From Strigops habroptila (taxonomy: Eukaryota; Chordata; Aves; Psittaciformes; Psittacidae), in NCBI RefSeq assembly GCF_004027225.2, contig NC_044283.2:12418992-12482991 (forward strand): DNA of 64,000 nt, in the 5' to 3' direction. The notes under the pieces are model-generated. The model worked only from the letters and a program-made list of their open reading frames with translations. It was not told where the DNA came from and did no database searches. Positions 1 to 11,690 of this stretch are shown here, piece by piece (within the stretch, counting starts at the first letter, position 1; each line of letters opens with the position of its first letter). The position numbers and the translations under genes were made by a program.

Positions 1-3000
1 GGTTAATATTGCTCTTAAAAGAATAAATTTGCTGTCTGCTACTTGAAATGACAGCTGGAAATCTTAGTTTACTAAAATATAAAATATTAAGTGTCACCAC
101 GAGAAAACCTCTTACAAAAACAGCAGGTCAGCATTGTATTACTTCTCTTCAAGGAAGTTACTGTACTGTTAACAAAGGCATTTCTTTCACAACTCAAGAA
201 CAAAGTTACTAAAAACTGGAACCCTGATGTTTCTCTCGAGCTGTTAAGATATCCTGTTTAGAGAAGCTGGTGAAAAAATGATCTACATAAAGATGAAAAT
301 GGAAGTAATACCTGGACTCAGAGAAACATTTTAAAACTCCTGTGTCACCCCACAAAATTCAACGTGCTTCCAGCAAAGCAACTATAAAAACTTAAAACAA
401 GAATTACTATAGGTAGTTCAGGTTCACTGTTAAGTGCAATAGTCAAATAAGCAGCAGAATGAACTTCTACCCCAGAAGACAGATCCGAGAAAATAGGAAT
501 TCACTCAACAACAACCTTTTGCTAATTAGTAACTGTCGTTAGCTCAAAATCTCCAGCCAGCAGAATTGAGATATCATGAAACACTGAAAGTTCTTCCTGA
601 AGTTTCACAAGTTATCAGTCAGACAGATCACTGGAAGTTGGCTCCATTTCTTTCAAGATCCTCCAGAGTCCTAAAGTCGATGCAGTGTTTTAATGTTGCA
701 CTCCACTCAGCCACAGTGCCTTCAAATTTGTTTCAAGTTTGTAATAACAGATTACAGTGTCACAAGGATTTAGTGAGAATTAATTACTCATGCAATCACA
801 GCAATACGCATTACTGATTTCTTCATTAGTGATGCTTCAAGCAGCCTTTTTTCTTTAGGCTAATAAAACACTTGATTTTCTTAAAAAGCAGATACGACAC
901 ATGCTAAATGGCCAAAATAATTTCCTTAATCACTCTGTGTATGTTTTAGCACGTCTTCCCACTTTACTGTTGAAGATTATTATCTCAGTCTAAGTCCTGA
1001 CTAAGCTAACACTACCTGGAATAACCTTGCAGAGTATAAGCATCTTGCATCTCAACTCTGCTGTTCTGATGTTAAAAACTACACAATCTTATGAAAAATT
1101 GCTTTATTTTTTCTGGTTTTCAGCAACCCTTACTCTTTTATTCTCTCTGTACTTTCTTCCACAGCCTATATATGCAAAACCTTACCTGCAATGCAACTAT
1201 GGCTCCCTTCAGAATTCTTCTATATCCAAGCTAGTTCATCTAACCAAACCATACAAACAACAAAAAAACCCACATTCACACAATTTAACAACATATAAGG
1301 GGGTAAGAGCTCCTCATTTCCATACAGCATCTCAAACACAGGCGTGTTAAGATGAAACAATTTGCTTGAATTCACCCAGTGACAGAGCTGATAGAAAACT
1401 GCAAGTCTCTTCAACTCTAGTCCAGCGTTCTACCCAGCAGAACTTGGTCCTTACATAAAATTAACTAGGGGAAGACTTTTAAAAGCTACAAAAATGATAT
1501 TAAAAATGACTATGCACAAACTTAGCAGGATACACTTAATCTATTACATGTAATATCACAACAGTGAAAAATGAATTTAAACCCTTTATAATTGGAATTT
1601 CCACACTACTGCCGAGGAAATAAATCTCTTGGAAAGACAGATACCAAAGTAGACATTTAGAAGCTAAGCTATGAGCAGAATCTACATGATGCAGAAATAA
1701 TCAATGTATAGGTTTATGGAGGTAAACCCAAATGCTTGCATGTGAAATTAGAAAAGAAAAGCAGGTTAAAAATTATTCAATAGCTTCCAATAAATCTAGA
1801 GAAATAATGTCTATTAAGAACTCTGTGAAAGAACAATCTTTGTCTGGAATGTTCAAACTAGTCAACCCTTCTCCTCACAAGCCCAAACACCACCATGGCC
1901 CAATAAAATACACATTCAATCGCTCAGGATCCATTATAAATGCACCCAACCAACCTCTGGGAAGGTAGAACAAGATGCTTTTAGTGAAAATATTATAAAG
2001 TAGCTCATCTAGATATTTTCCTAATAAAATATTCTGACAGTCCTGCAATTACCTGGTATTTCTGCCTATAAAAGTCTGGTAATTTATTTCCAAATTACAA
2101 AGTAAGATCCATATTTTTCCCTCCTATCAGCCACTTTCCTTTTTGTCTGCGTATTGAAGTAAAGTGCGCATTCAAATATTCATTTGAACAGTTTTATTTT
2201 GCATAATGAAATTGACTTCACTTGGAAAAAATTCGTGGGGCGGGGCTGGGGGGATGGACACAACACAACAACTCGTTTCTATAATTACAGTCACAAATTA
2301 CCTAACCAGCCTGTCCCTCTTCTTGGACTAAAATGAAGGATTCCAATCTCTGTTCCACAGAACAGAAGAAACCATCCCAATACTAAATAGCTTCTAGAAG
2401 ATCATTTGTATTCCAAGCTCCACTAGCAGTGCAGATAACTAGTATAGTTCCTGCTACCTCTCTTAGCCTACAGGAATTGCTGTCTTCATCCCATTCTGCT
2501 TTACCAGACACTGTTACTTGCCTTATTATACTAGTGAGTTATTACTTTTAGTTATTAGCTATTGTTATTAACATTATGCAATTTTAGGGGCTTCACATTA
2601 TCAGTCTACCAGACAGGTACGAAACCTAATGCTATAAATGCATGTCTTCAGAAAAGAAAGAAGAAAACCAAGCCGCAGTGGAATAGTAAGAAATAAGGGT
2701 CTTTTACTCTCACAAACTACAAAAAAACCCCACCAGATAAAAAAAACCTAAAAAGCTCAAATTTCTTGTTTTGAACACATTAACATTTAGATGGTTTTAA
2801 AGGAAACATTTCACACATACTGCTTTAAACATCCATCATTATGAATTTTATACGCTGCTTTATGCAAAGCTTAAAGCAGCAGCAACCTGATCGATGATTT
2901 TGCTGGGATCCTAGCTAATGCAAACAGAAAGTCTATTCTGACTCCACAGCACTACACCTAAAAGACAATAAAATTCCACAGAAAATTCACCTGTGCTGAG

Positions 3001-4437
3001 TATGAAGACGACCTCTCAGCTTCCTTCATCCCCCTATTCACCTAGACACAAGATGCTCAAGAAGGACAAATAATGAAGTTCTGAGCAGTATCTAGATCTT
3101 CCTATCTTCCTCTGTCCCTATTCCTGCTAGAATGCACAGCAAACGAGCAAAGGAAAATGCTGACATCATTTTACCCCTATGGAATTTCTCTTACTTGGAA
3201 GAATAGCAAATAGCAACAACAACAAAAGCAGTGAGGAATGCAGACTACGAAATCTGCATATTAGGATAACAAGTGAAATTCAAGGCCTCCAATTTTCCTG
3301 CTTGGGTCACATATTCACATAGAGATCTGCTGCCCCTTTCTTCATTCTGACTCCCCTGCTGACGAGCAGAAAAGCTGGAGGGTCATGCATCCAATCCAAA
3401 CTTGCAGAACCTGTGGTCTCAAAGAATCATTATCCCCACAGTACACAAAGCAAACGAACTGATAAAGTTCTGCGACTGTACAGTGGGAATATCTTCCAAG
3501 CAGAATATGGCAGGGATATAAACCGCTGATGCTTTCAGTAAGTGTACAAATCAGGATTTCCCTCATAATTCTTAGTCTTTGAAAATTAAGAACATTACAA
3601 ATACATAGCGTCCTACTCGTTTAATTCAAGTTACCTACATCCCCTCTTAGATCTCAATGGTTAAAGTAAAAGATTTTGATTTCTATATGATATGCTTTAT
3701 TGATAGAAATACCATTTTAGCATATCCATACTGACAAGAAACAGCAGATGGAGGATTAGTACAAAATAAAATCTGTACAGTTACATGTCAAGTAACGATC
3801 AAGTTATATGTCATTTACTTTTATAAGGCATATTTTTGTCTTAAATAAGAAAGAAAAATGGCAATTTCAGACTCCCATGGATTGTGAGGAGCCCGCAACA
3901 CTTGGGCTTTAAGCACTGCAGTGAAGTAGTTTGGTTTACACAATTATCTACTGAATCATCAGGAGCTCACTTCTGACAGCTAAGAAACACAATTTGATCT
4001 GCAATTCCCACCTCATTCCAGGAACACAGAATATACGGTGTGCAATAGAAAGGTAAAAAGCTAAACATTTAAAAGGGTTCACACAAGGAAAATTAATTCT
4101 CCATACCACGGTGTCCTCCGATCCCATGCCTATAAACTATACCCGGATTGCTATATGCAGAAAATACTGCAATACAGGAAAGCCTTTTATTTGAAAGGAC
4201 AAGCAAATCGTATTATTTCCACCCTTCAGATCAGTATCAGGTACTGCAATTAGTAATTAAAACAAAGGCAAACCGAAAAAGGCAGCACTGTACTTTGGCT
4301 TTTCTCAAAGTTTCATGACACGACTTAATAAATGTATACTTTAAATGGAGATGACACGAGGAGAAGGTAGGAATGAGTTCGCTGGAATGAAGTGTCAGTA
4401 TGTGTCACTTCTGCATTCAGCTGTAACCTTCGCCAAA
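1..4437. other. AT-rich non-coding stretch, putative first intron of a leftward gene
   Basis: No open frame here resembles a known protein, and I see no interspersed repeat I can name. The stretch lies directly downstream, on the minus strand, of two good splice donors in the adjacent CpG island. The simplest reading is first-intron sequence of a gene running leftward out of the window. That assignment is inference. A lone GC-rich patch (GGGGCGGGGC at about 2237) stands out from the AT-rich background but has no partner elements. Confidence 0.4.
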
Positions 4438-5180
4438 CCTTGTGTCTGTGCGTCCCGTCCTCCCCCCCCGCCCATTGCCTACGAGCGGCTGCGGCCCTGC
4501 CGGGCCCGCCCAGGCTCCGAGCGGCCATAGGACGCGGCTCCCATCCGTCTCCCATCAGCCCAGCTCCTCCTCCTCAGGCGGCAGCAGCAGCCCGAGCCTA
4601 TCTGCCTTTGCCTTCAATAGGCCCCTAAAGGACAATGCTGTTGGGAAGGGGGGGGGACACGGGATCGAAGCGGAGCGAGTCTCCCCAGCTCGGTCCCCGG
4701 GTGACCCCGGAACGCCGCAGCCCAACCCGCGCTGGTTTCCCCCTGCCCCGGCCCGAGGCATCAGACCCGGCCCCGGCTCCTGCTCGCCGGTCCGCAGCCG
4801 CTGCCTGCGCTTTGTACGATCACGCACAGGATGAAAGGTCACGGCGTGCCCGTACCCGCACACCGCCGGGGCTGGCGGCACCCGGGCAGGAAGCCCTGTC
4901 ACTTCAACCCCACGGCCACGCTGGGCGGGGAAGGGGCTGCCCGGCTCAGGCTCTCGCTACCCCGGCCCGAAACGCCGCATACTCCGGTCTCCCGCGTCCG
5001 CTGCGCCGGGTGACATGAGCGCGGGCCGGCACCCACAACCGGTGGGAGCTGGGTGCCGCCTTCGCCTCCCTCCTCCTCCTCTCCTCCCGGGCGTGACCCG
5101 GCCCGAAGGCACGGAGCCCGGCTCCCGCTCCAGGCCGGCGCTTCCCCCCCCGTCCCCGACCCCCGGCGCAAGCCGCTCAC

Positions 5181-5183
5181 CTG
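5181..5183 (-). other. Splice donor, minus strand (candidate first exon end)
   Basis: On the minus strand the sequence reads GCGTCAG then GTGAGC, a near-perfect U1 match (CAG|GTGAGC). The exon would end at 5181 with the intron beginning at 5180. Its place in the lower half of the CpG island suits the end of an untranslated first exon. With the donor at 5797 it suggests either alternative first exons or two successive 5' exons. No RNA evidence is available here. Confidence 0.5.
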
Positions 5184-5711
5184 ACGCTGGGACCGCAGGG
5201 GCCGGGCGGGCGGAGCGCGGGGAGGACTCCGCTCCCAGGCGGGCGCTCGCACCGGGGCACCCCGGCCGGGCCCCCGGCCCCGCCCCCGAGCCCTGCCGCG
5301 CCGCCGGCCGGCAGCCAGGCCCCCCCGCCCGGCCCCTCACGCTCCCTGTCACCCCCTCCCCGGCCCCTCTCCTCCCGCCGCCGCGCTTCCTCCCCGCTCC
5401 CCTGGCCCTGCCCCCGGCACGCTCCCGCCGCGCTGCGGCAGGCGCAGCCGAGAAGCGGGACGCGCCGTCCCGGGAAAGCGTCCTCCCAGCGCCGGCCAGG
5501 CCCGGCCCCGCAACTCCTCCTCTTCCCCGGCTGTTAGCGGGGAGGAGAGGGATGTGCGGGTCGGCGCGGGCCTCCGCGGCCGGGCCCCGCGTTCCCCGGG
5601 GGTCCAGCCCGCCCGCCCCTCAGTGCAACGGCGGGAACGAAGGGGGGTAGGGGGGCGCCAGCCACCGCCTCCCGGCTCCGTCCTCCCGTTGCCACAGGGA
5701 GAGCAGCAGCC

Positions 5712-5750
5712 GCCCTCCCTCCCTCCGTCCGTCCGTCCGTCCGTCCGTCC
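5712..5750. repeat. (CCCT)n/(CCGT)n tetranucleotide microsatellite
   Basis: About three CCCT units run into about six CCGT (GTCC) units inside the CpG island. It is probably length-variable and, if transcribed, would lie in the first intron after the donor at 5797 or in the 5' UTR of the longer first exon. Confidence 0.85.
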
Positions 5751-5796
5751 AGCTCTGCCCCTCCCTCTGCTCCCCGGGCCCGCGGCGGGTATTTAC

Positions 5797-5799
5797 CTG
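5797..5799 (-). other. Splice donor, minus strand (alternative first exon end)
   Basis: The minus strand reads CCACGGCAG then GTAAAT, a good donor. The exon would end at 5797 and the intron begin at 5796. It lies in the centre of the CpG island, about 130 bp downstream (in gene orientation) of the TTACGTAA palindrome at 5924-5931, so transcription could start in between or just upstream. It may be an alternative to the donor at 5181. Confidence 0.45.
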
Positions 5800-5923
5800 C
5801 CGTGGCGGCGCAGAGCGGGACCCTGGGGCCTCTGGCAGCCGGAGGAGGCGGCGGACTCCGTCCCGCTGCTGCCGTCCCCGAGTGAGGCGGGCGGGACGGA
5901 GCCGGGACCTGCCCCGGGAGGCG

Positions 5924-5931
5924 TTACGTAA
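5924..5931. promoter_or_regulatory. TTACGTAA palindrome (PAR-bZIP/NFIL3 D-box type)
   Basis: A perfect 8-bp palindrome TTACGTAA lies in the middle of the CpG island. This is the textbook site for PAR-bZIP activators (DBP, HLF, TEF) and the repressor NFIL3. It is conspicuous as an AT-containing motif in almost pure G+C, about 130 bp upstream of the donor at 5797. Function is inferred from the motif alone. Confidence 0.4.
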
Positions 5932-6565
5932 ACCGGCGGCGGCAGCGGCGGCTCCAAGCGCCACGGGCAGGGAGGGGCCGGGCCGCTCCGTCACCCGGCA
6001 ACAGGACTCAGCTCCCCGGCGGACCGCGCCGCAGGCTCCGCCCCGTATCCTTCCGCCCAGAGGGCGGCTCGGATCCCGCCGCCCAGGAGCGCGGGCAGGG
6101 CTGCGGTGGTAGGGGCGCACCCAGCTCGCCGCCGGGCGGGCTGTGGAGCGGAATGGCCCCGCTGACCCCGTCCCGGAGTGCCCGGGCGCCGGCGAGCCGG
6201 CTCCATGGCAGGCCAGCGCGCAGGAAGGGCGGGGGGCAGAAGGGGAAGTATCCCTTTGCCCTGGGTGAACCGCCGCGGCCCGGCCCCGCCCGCCGGGCGC
6301 CTGAGGAGAAGAGGGGCGGGCGGGGCGTTTGAAAGTCACCGGCCGGGCGGCGGGATCGCGGCTCGGGGGGCGCCTCAGCCCGGGGCGCGGGGCTGTCCCT
6401 CTGGGCAGCCGGCACCCGGCCTCGTATCACCTCACCTCACCTCACCTCGCTCCCGCTTGCAGCGAGGCGGCGGCGGCGGCGCTACCCTCGGCCCCTCGGG
6501 AGGGCGGGCGGGCTGCGCGGTAGGGACCGGGAGGGAAACACCCAGGGCCGGGGCAGGAACGCGGA

Positions 6566-9143
6566 GGAGGAAATAGGGGATAATGATGGAGTGTAGCGGT
6601 GTCTGTAATGTGAGGACCTTTTGAAATCCCTTAACGACTCTGAGGGCAAGGTGAACGAATAAAGTTTATTTTGCTGCTAAATAAGAGCCCGTCTGGAAGG
6701 GAAGTTGTCTTTTGTAAGATTGATACCATTGGAAGTAGGTGAGCTCCTCAGGAGCCGGGAAAATTTTATTCCAATTGATTAAATGCCAGCTTAATCAGAA
6801 CTGTTTACACAACTGTAGAGTAATGAAAGAGCAACATTTTTAGCATAGTAGATGGGTGAAAATGGGCCACTGTAAGGCTGAAAACATGACAGAAGAAACA
6901 CTGAAGTACTAATTAAGCTCCTTAATTGGGAAAATAATAATGCCCTTTTTGGATGTACAGTAGCACCTCGCATTTCTCAAATACATGGGCACATACGGGT
7001 CTAAGGAAAGTCAGTATTATGTTAAGATGTCAAAGTCAGTCTTCTGTTTGTGCGTAATCCTAAGGGTTTCCTGCCTTTTATTCACTGCTAAATGTGTGGC
7101 TCCTAGAGTTCCAAAATGTGGTATGTCATCTACATTGGCCAAGACTATTTCTTTTGTGGAAACTACATCTTCACTCACTGGAACCGAGTTCATCCTTGAG
7201 AAGATAATCCCTCCCCGCCCCAGAGGAAGTCCCATTTAGGCCTTTTGACAAGTTAAGCCTGCCTATAAAAGTATGTCTCATAAGAAACATGAATGCAAGC
7301 CAAGATAGTAACCACTGCCTCCCAGCTTATGTACTCATTTCCTGATACAGGAGCAACATCGCTCTTATTTTTGTTTCAGCTGGGGTTCACCTTTTTCAAA
7401 CGTCCTTAGCACGTAATTTGGGCTACCCAAAAGCTAAAACATGCAGGATTCTGTAGCTACATGAGTTACCAACGTTCTCTTAAACGCTACCAAGGCAGTA
7501 ATTGATGTCATATGAGCGCACAGTTAATCAGCTTGGCCTTCTCCAAGCCTTGAAGGAGTATTATGGGAGAGCTCTACAGAGCTAGCGGTGCTTTAAGCCC
7601 CGTGATAGAAGGACAGCGTCGTTCTTTGAACCATTTAATTACCGTTCAAGTTATTTTCGTGTTATGAAAAGCTGAAACTGAAAAGCTTTGGGGGAAAAAA
7701 TCCTGCTGACTGTTTTGTGCTGAGTCATTCCACTGGTTTATCAGAAGCATTTCACGAACACTGTAATACAACTCGCGCCAGTCGCAATCAAATCTCCTTT
7801 TGTTTGTGAGCTCGGAATCTGAATTCCCCTTTTCAAGGTAGAAATAAAATATAGCGAAATGTGGGACACCTGGGATTTGTCTGTAATAACAATTGGCACC
7901 AATTTAAATCAATCTCCATTCAGTCTTCTGAATGTGTTCTCAGTATATTAATGTATATCACTAATAGGAATCCACTTACCTTATTTCACCCTTTCTCTAA
8001 TTTTTTGTTATCCTGTCTGAAAGCTCTGTAGAAAGGACAGATGCTCGGAACATCAGTGTTCTAATGGCACAAGTCAGAGCATGCAAGCCAGTGGCAGATT
8101 ATTGTGAATATTCACGTAGTTGCTGAGTGATATTTCAAACTGACAGTTCTGGTTTTATGGTCAGATCTCGGGAATCCTGACAGTGGAATTTTTTGTTTGC
8201 TTGTTGGCTTTTGTTGGGTTTTATTTTCCTAACAGCCAACCCGATTCCAATCTGGGTTTGGCAAGCGTTTCAGAAACAGCTGGTACATGACCATATGCCG
8301 TGCTGGCGCTGCTGTGAGCTTATTTCCCACTTGTCCTCCTGGTCAATCAGAGCTGCTCCATGTGCTGAAGGACAGCTGGTCCCTTGGCATGCGAAGCAGC
8401 TAATGAACTTTTCCTCCAGAAGACCGTAGGGATAGAGCATGCTAACTCCAATCAGCGGCTTCACCTTTCTGAACTGCTATCAAAGATGGAAGTTCTCTAA
8501 GGGAACCCTGTTTGTTGCCTCTGTGTGACAACCTACACACAGCGAGAACAACTCAGTGGGTGTGCGTCAGAGGTAACAGCACTTGTTTGGAAAATCAAGG
8601 CAAAATGGTCTGTGTTGAAAAGAATGCTAAACCACATCTGAGTGACTGATGCACTTGTGCTTTTAGCTGTTCAGCCTCAGCAAGTACCACTGTTTTCCTT
8701 TTTCATTCTGACCCCTGCTGGAAAGGGTCTCCAATAAATTTCTAAAAATGTATCTATTTTACCATATTTCACTGTGAAGGACGAATTGCACATCAGTTCA
8801 GTATTACATAGCCACAGCTTGTAAGCATTTTACTACCAGCCATCCATCTTACTTCCTTGAAACTGGTCAGTTTATAATATTCCCTAAAATTTCCTGCTAG
8901 ATGCAATACAAAACCCCCAGTTTTCCCTGAGCAGGGGTTCTGTATCAGTTAACTTTGAAAGTCATGATAAGCAATCATTAGACAGTCCTCTATTGTTCAC
9001 ACTTCATAAACTGTTCATATGAAATGCTTCATGGAAGCAATCTGCCCATTCAGCGTTTTAGAAATTGAGATAGAGCAACATTCAGGAGGGAATAGATGTA
9101 ATTTAAGAACAAAAGAGATCATCTAAGTGTGCAGAATCTAAAT
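6566..9143. other. Non-coding stretch upstream of the CpG island
   Basis: No exon, repeat family or RNA gene could be recognised. A canonical AATAAA at 6658-6663 (plus strand) sits about 100 bp beyond the island edge. A TGCTGAGTCAT motif (AP-1/MARE-like) lies near 7720. Open frames are short and resemble nothing known. Confidence 0.5.
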
Positions 9144-9212
9144 AAAGAATCATAAAACCATAGAATGGTTTGGTTTGGAAGGGACCTCAAAGACCATCTA
9201 GTTCAAATACAT
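9144..9212 (-). mobile_element. CR1 LINE 3' end fragment
   Basis: The plus strand reads AATCATAAAACCATAGAATGG, then the TTTGGAAGGGACCTCAAAGACCATCTAGTTC block, which is the reverse complement of the CR1 3' terminal region. Only about 70 bp remain, as is usual for heavily 5'-truncated avian CR1 copies. The element is in minus orientation. Confidence 0.8.
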
Positions 9213-9733
9213 ACATAAATTCATAGATATTTTTAAAATCCAGAAAATGAATGGATCTTAATGTAAGGTGAAAGAAGGAACATCCAACAGATACTTGATG
9301 TGTTTTATTGGGTATCTTGATGGACAGCTTCAGCAGTATATAATTATCTCTTTGAAACTACTTTGCTTAATTGCATGAAGGCTTGCATAACTTTTTTACT
9401 ACTTTTCACGGTCCATTTCAGGTTTTGAGCACAGTGTCATGCAAAACGTTCACACCTCCCAGAAGTAATAACTCGGTTCAAATGACACATTCAAAAGGCA
9501 TTCCTTAGCACTGGATCAGGTTTCAGATTCCTTTTTACTGATCCCTCTTTCCTAATAATATCCTGGCACAGTGAAAAAGCAAGCTGTAGATACCCACAGC
9601 ATCAGAGGGCCATTTCATTGTCAGCATCAAGGACCTCATCTACCGCAGTGAATGGAAAGTAACATTAAATTTTAGCAGGATCTGCGTTAGGCTGCAGTTT
9701 CAACCTTTCTCCTGTCAGACTTTTCTCTAACTG
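9213..9733. other. Non-coding, nothing recognised
   Basis: Unique-looking AT-rich sequence with no supported feature. Confidence 0.5.
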
Positions 9734-9807
9734 ATTTCAGTATCTTTAATAGGAACGCACTAGCATGGCAATTTCAATATCTTTAATAGGAAGGCACTAA
9801 CATGGTG
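9734..9807. repeat. 37-bp tandem duplication (2 copies)
   Basis: Two adjacent 37-bp units (9734-9770 and 9771-9807) share ATTTCA-TATCTTTAATAGGAA-GCACTA-CATGG with about five differences. It is a local tandem duplication that has begun to diverge. Confidence 0.85.
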
Positions 9808-11629
9808 AGTTTAGAAGATCTGAATCACTTGAAAAAGCAATTACATAATTCAAAGTGAAATTGTTTGCTGTTTAACACAGCTCTATCACTATAACCTCAG
9901 AATGTATTTTTGCTTTCTTTGAACACAAACTGCACATAGGAAACTGTCACAGAAACTGCACGTCAGGCAGTGCTATTCTGTAACAAGAATGTCTGGGCTT
10001 GGTGTTGGTATTTCTTTGGGACTCCACATGTTTTTTTAGAGCTATTCTGCTTCAATGGACTCTTACCCTTTTTCATCCTGCAGCACTAACAATTGGGAAA
10101 CCCTAATAACACCTTTAGAAACCTTTGGGAAGTCCAAAATAATATGTGAACAGGAGTCTGTCTCAACATGCTGCTGTGCATAAAGCAGACCACCTGAAGT
10201 CCACTGTAAGAAATACTTGGAGAAGATGTGAAAGAACCATGATCATTGCCTACACCACTTTGGACAAACAGCCAGCAGTACAAAAGATAAAGAATATGAA
10301 GGATTTATGCTACATAATGAATGTAAAAGTCCAAGTACCTAGATACAGCATTTGAAACACTAAACCAAGGAACAGCTTTCACTAGTGGTGTAATGAAAAG
10401 ACTACAGAAAGTACGATGTTACAAAAAGGAAATAATTTCCCCAAGTGGTGAAATACAAAGCAAGTATTACATGCAATTGCATTTAAAGGCCAGTTTAGTC
10501 ACCATAAAATATACAAATGTCTCAAAATCTGATCTTTTTTTTGCTAATGCATATGTAGAAGAATTTGATGTCATAATGAGGTACTAATTTAATTGCATTA
10601 TATTTGTTGCTACATCAGCTATTGTCAAGCCATTAAGTTAATTACATGTTAAGTTTTAAACTAGATGAAACACATTATGACATCTGTTTTTTCCTATTAT
10701 TTACTACAGCATTCCAGAATTACCATGTTGGAAATGTCTGAGGTTTTGGCAGCTTGCTGTCTTACAAATAGTTCATGAATACAATTAACCATCCTCGAGT
10801 AGCCTGCAGCATCAGCAGCCAATCCTTGCCTTCCTCGTCAGAAATACAATTATTGTTCCACACTAATTCCACCAAACGTTTTTGGGTTGGTTTATTTCAG
10901 ATATTGGCCATATTCTCAGTCAGTGAAAATGCTGAAAACAGAGTTGATCACATTAAACTAGCTGGCAATCTGACCACAGATTGTGGAATTAATATACTAA
11001 AAGAACCATTCCATCTGTATTAATAATCTATGTGAAACCAAAAATGAAAGAAACACAAGAAAACATATCAAGTTCTTAAAGTAGTAATTGCATCAGAGGA
11101 ATTATGCTTTTCATCCCATGCATCGGCATTTTCTTAACATGATATTGTGTTGCAGACCCTAGTAAAAGAAAAGATCTTTTGTGTATTAATGGCTTATTGT
11201 CCTGGCACTTTGACAATACGTTTTGTCTGATCAAAAAAGCTTTCTTATCTGATCCCATGGTAAAAAAACTGCAAAGCAAAAAGAGGGCATGTTTTCAAAT
11301 GCTTTAAAAAATGTTTTGAAAGCTGTGTCAGATAAGGGAATCTGGATGTATGACTTATAGGCTGTAATAAACTTATGTTTATCCTGGTTTTGTGTGTGTA
11401 CTAACTGTTTTATCTGTGTGGGAGCAGAAGAAAAAATGGCCATTGCTGCTTTCTGATAGAACTGATAAGCTGGGAAGTGCTGCCATTAAAAATAACTAAT
11501 TCCATTGATATCAAAGAACCATTAAGAGTGGCTTATTAATACCAGCAGCCATGACAAAGCACTCATATAGAATAGGGGGAAAAAAGTCAAGTTTGCCAAA
11601 AACAACATTTAAAAAGGGTATTGAATCCT
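9808..11629. other. Non-coding, nothing recognised
   Basis: AT-rich sequence with only short open frames and no recognised repeat, exon or RNA. Confidence 0.5.
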
Positions 11630-11690
11630 AAAAAAAAAAAAAAAAACAAAAAAAAACAAAAAAACCCCCAAAAAACCACCAACCCAAAAA
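11630..11690 (+). repeat. A-rich low-complexity tract
   Basis: A run of about 17 A is followed by A-runs interrupted by C and CCCCC. It could be the tail of a decayed retroposed copy in plus orientation, but no parent sequence is recognisable immediately upstream. Confidence 0.8.

Larger units (their letters stand above)
4438..6565 (-). promoter_or_regulatory. CpG island promoter with untranslated first exons of a leftward gene
   Basis: Base composition changes sharply to very GC- and CpG-rich at about 4440 and back to AT-rich at about 6570. GC boxes are frequent (for example near 4922, 6036 and 6314) and no consensus TATA box is seen, as in a dispersed vertebrate promoter. Two consensus donors on the minus strand (exon ends 5797 and 5181) give the direction of the gene. 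Many long open frames run through the island on both strands, but they are proline/arginine/glycine/alanine-rich by-products of base composition and none resembles a known protein. Mammalian synteny puts KIAA0232 on this side of S100P in the same orientation, and its first exons are probably non-coding, so it is the leading candidate. That is inference, so no symbol is given. Confidence 0.75.

Noticed and set aside
4555-6576. Long open frames in the GC-rich region, including 211 codons (5015-5650, plus) and 239 codons (6339-5620, minus)
   Set aside because: They overlap on both strands and in several frames, consist of low-complexity P/R/G/A sequence, and follow from the scarcity of stop codons in CpG-rich DNA. 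No BLOC1S4 or other known protein is visible among them.
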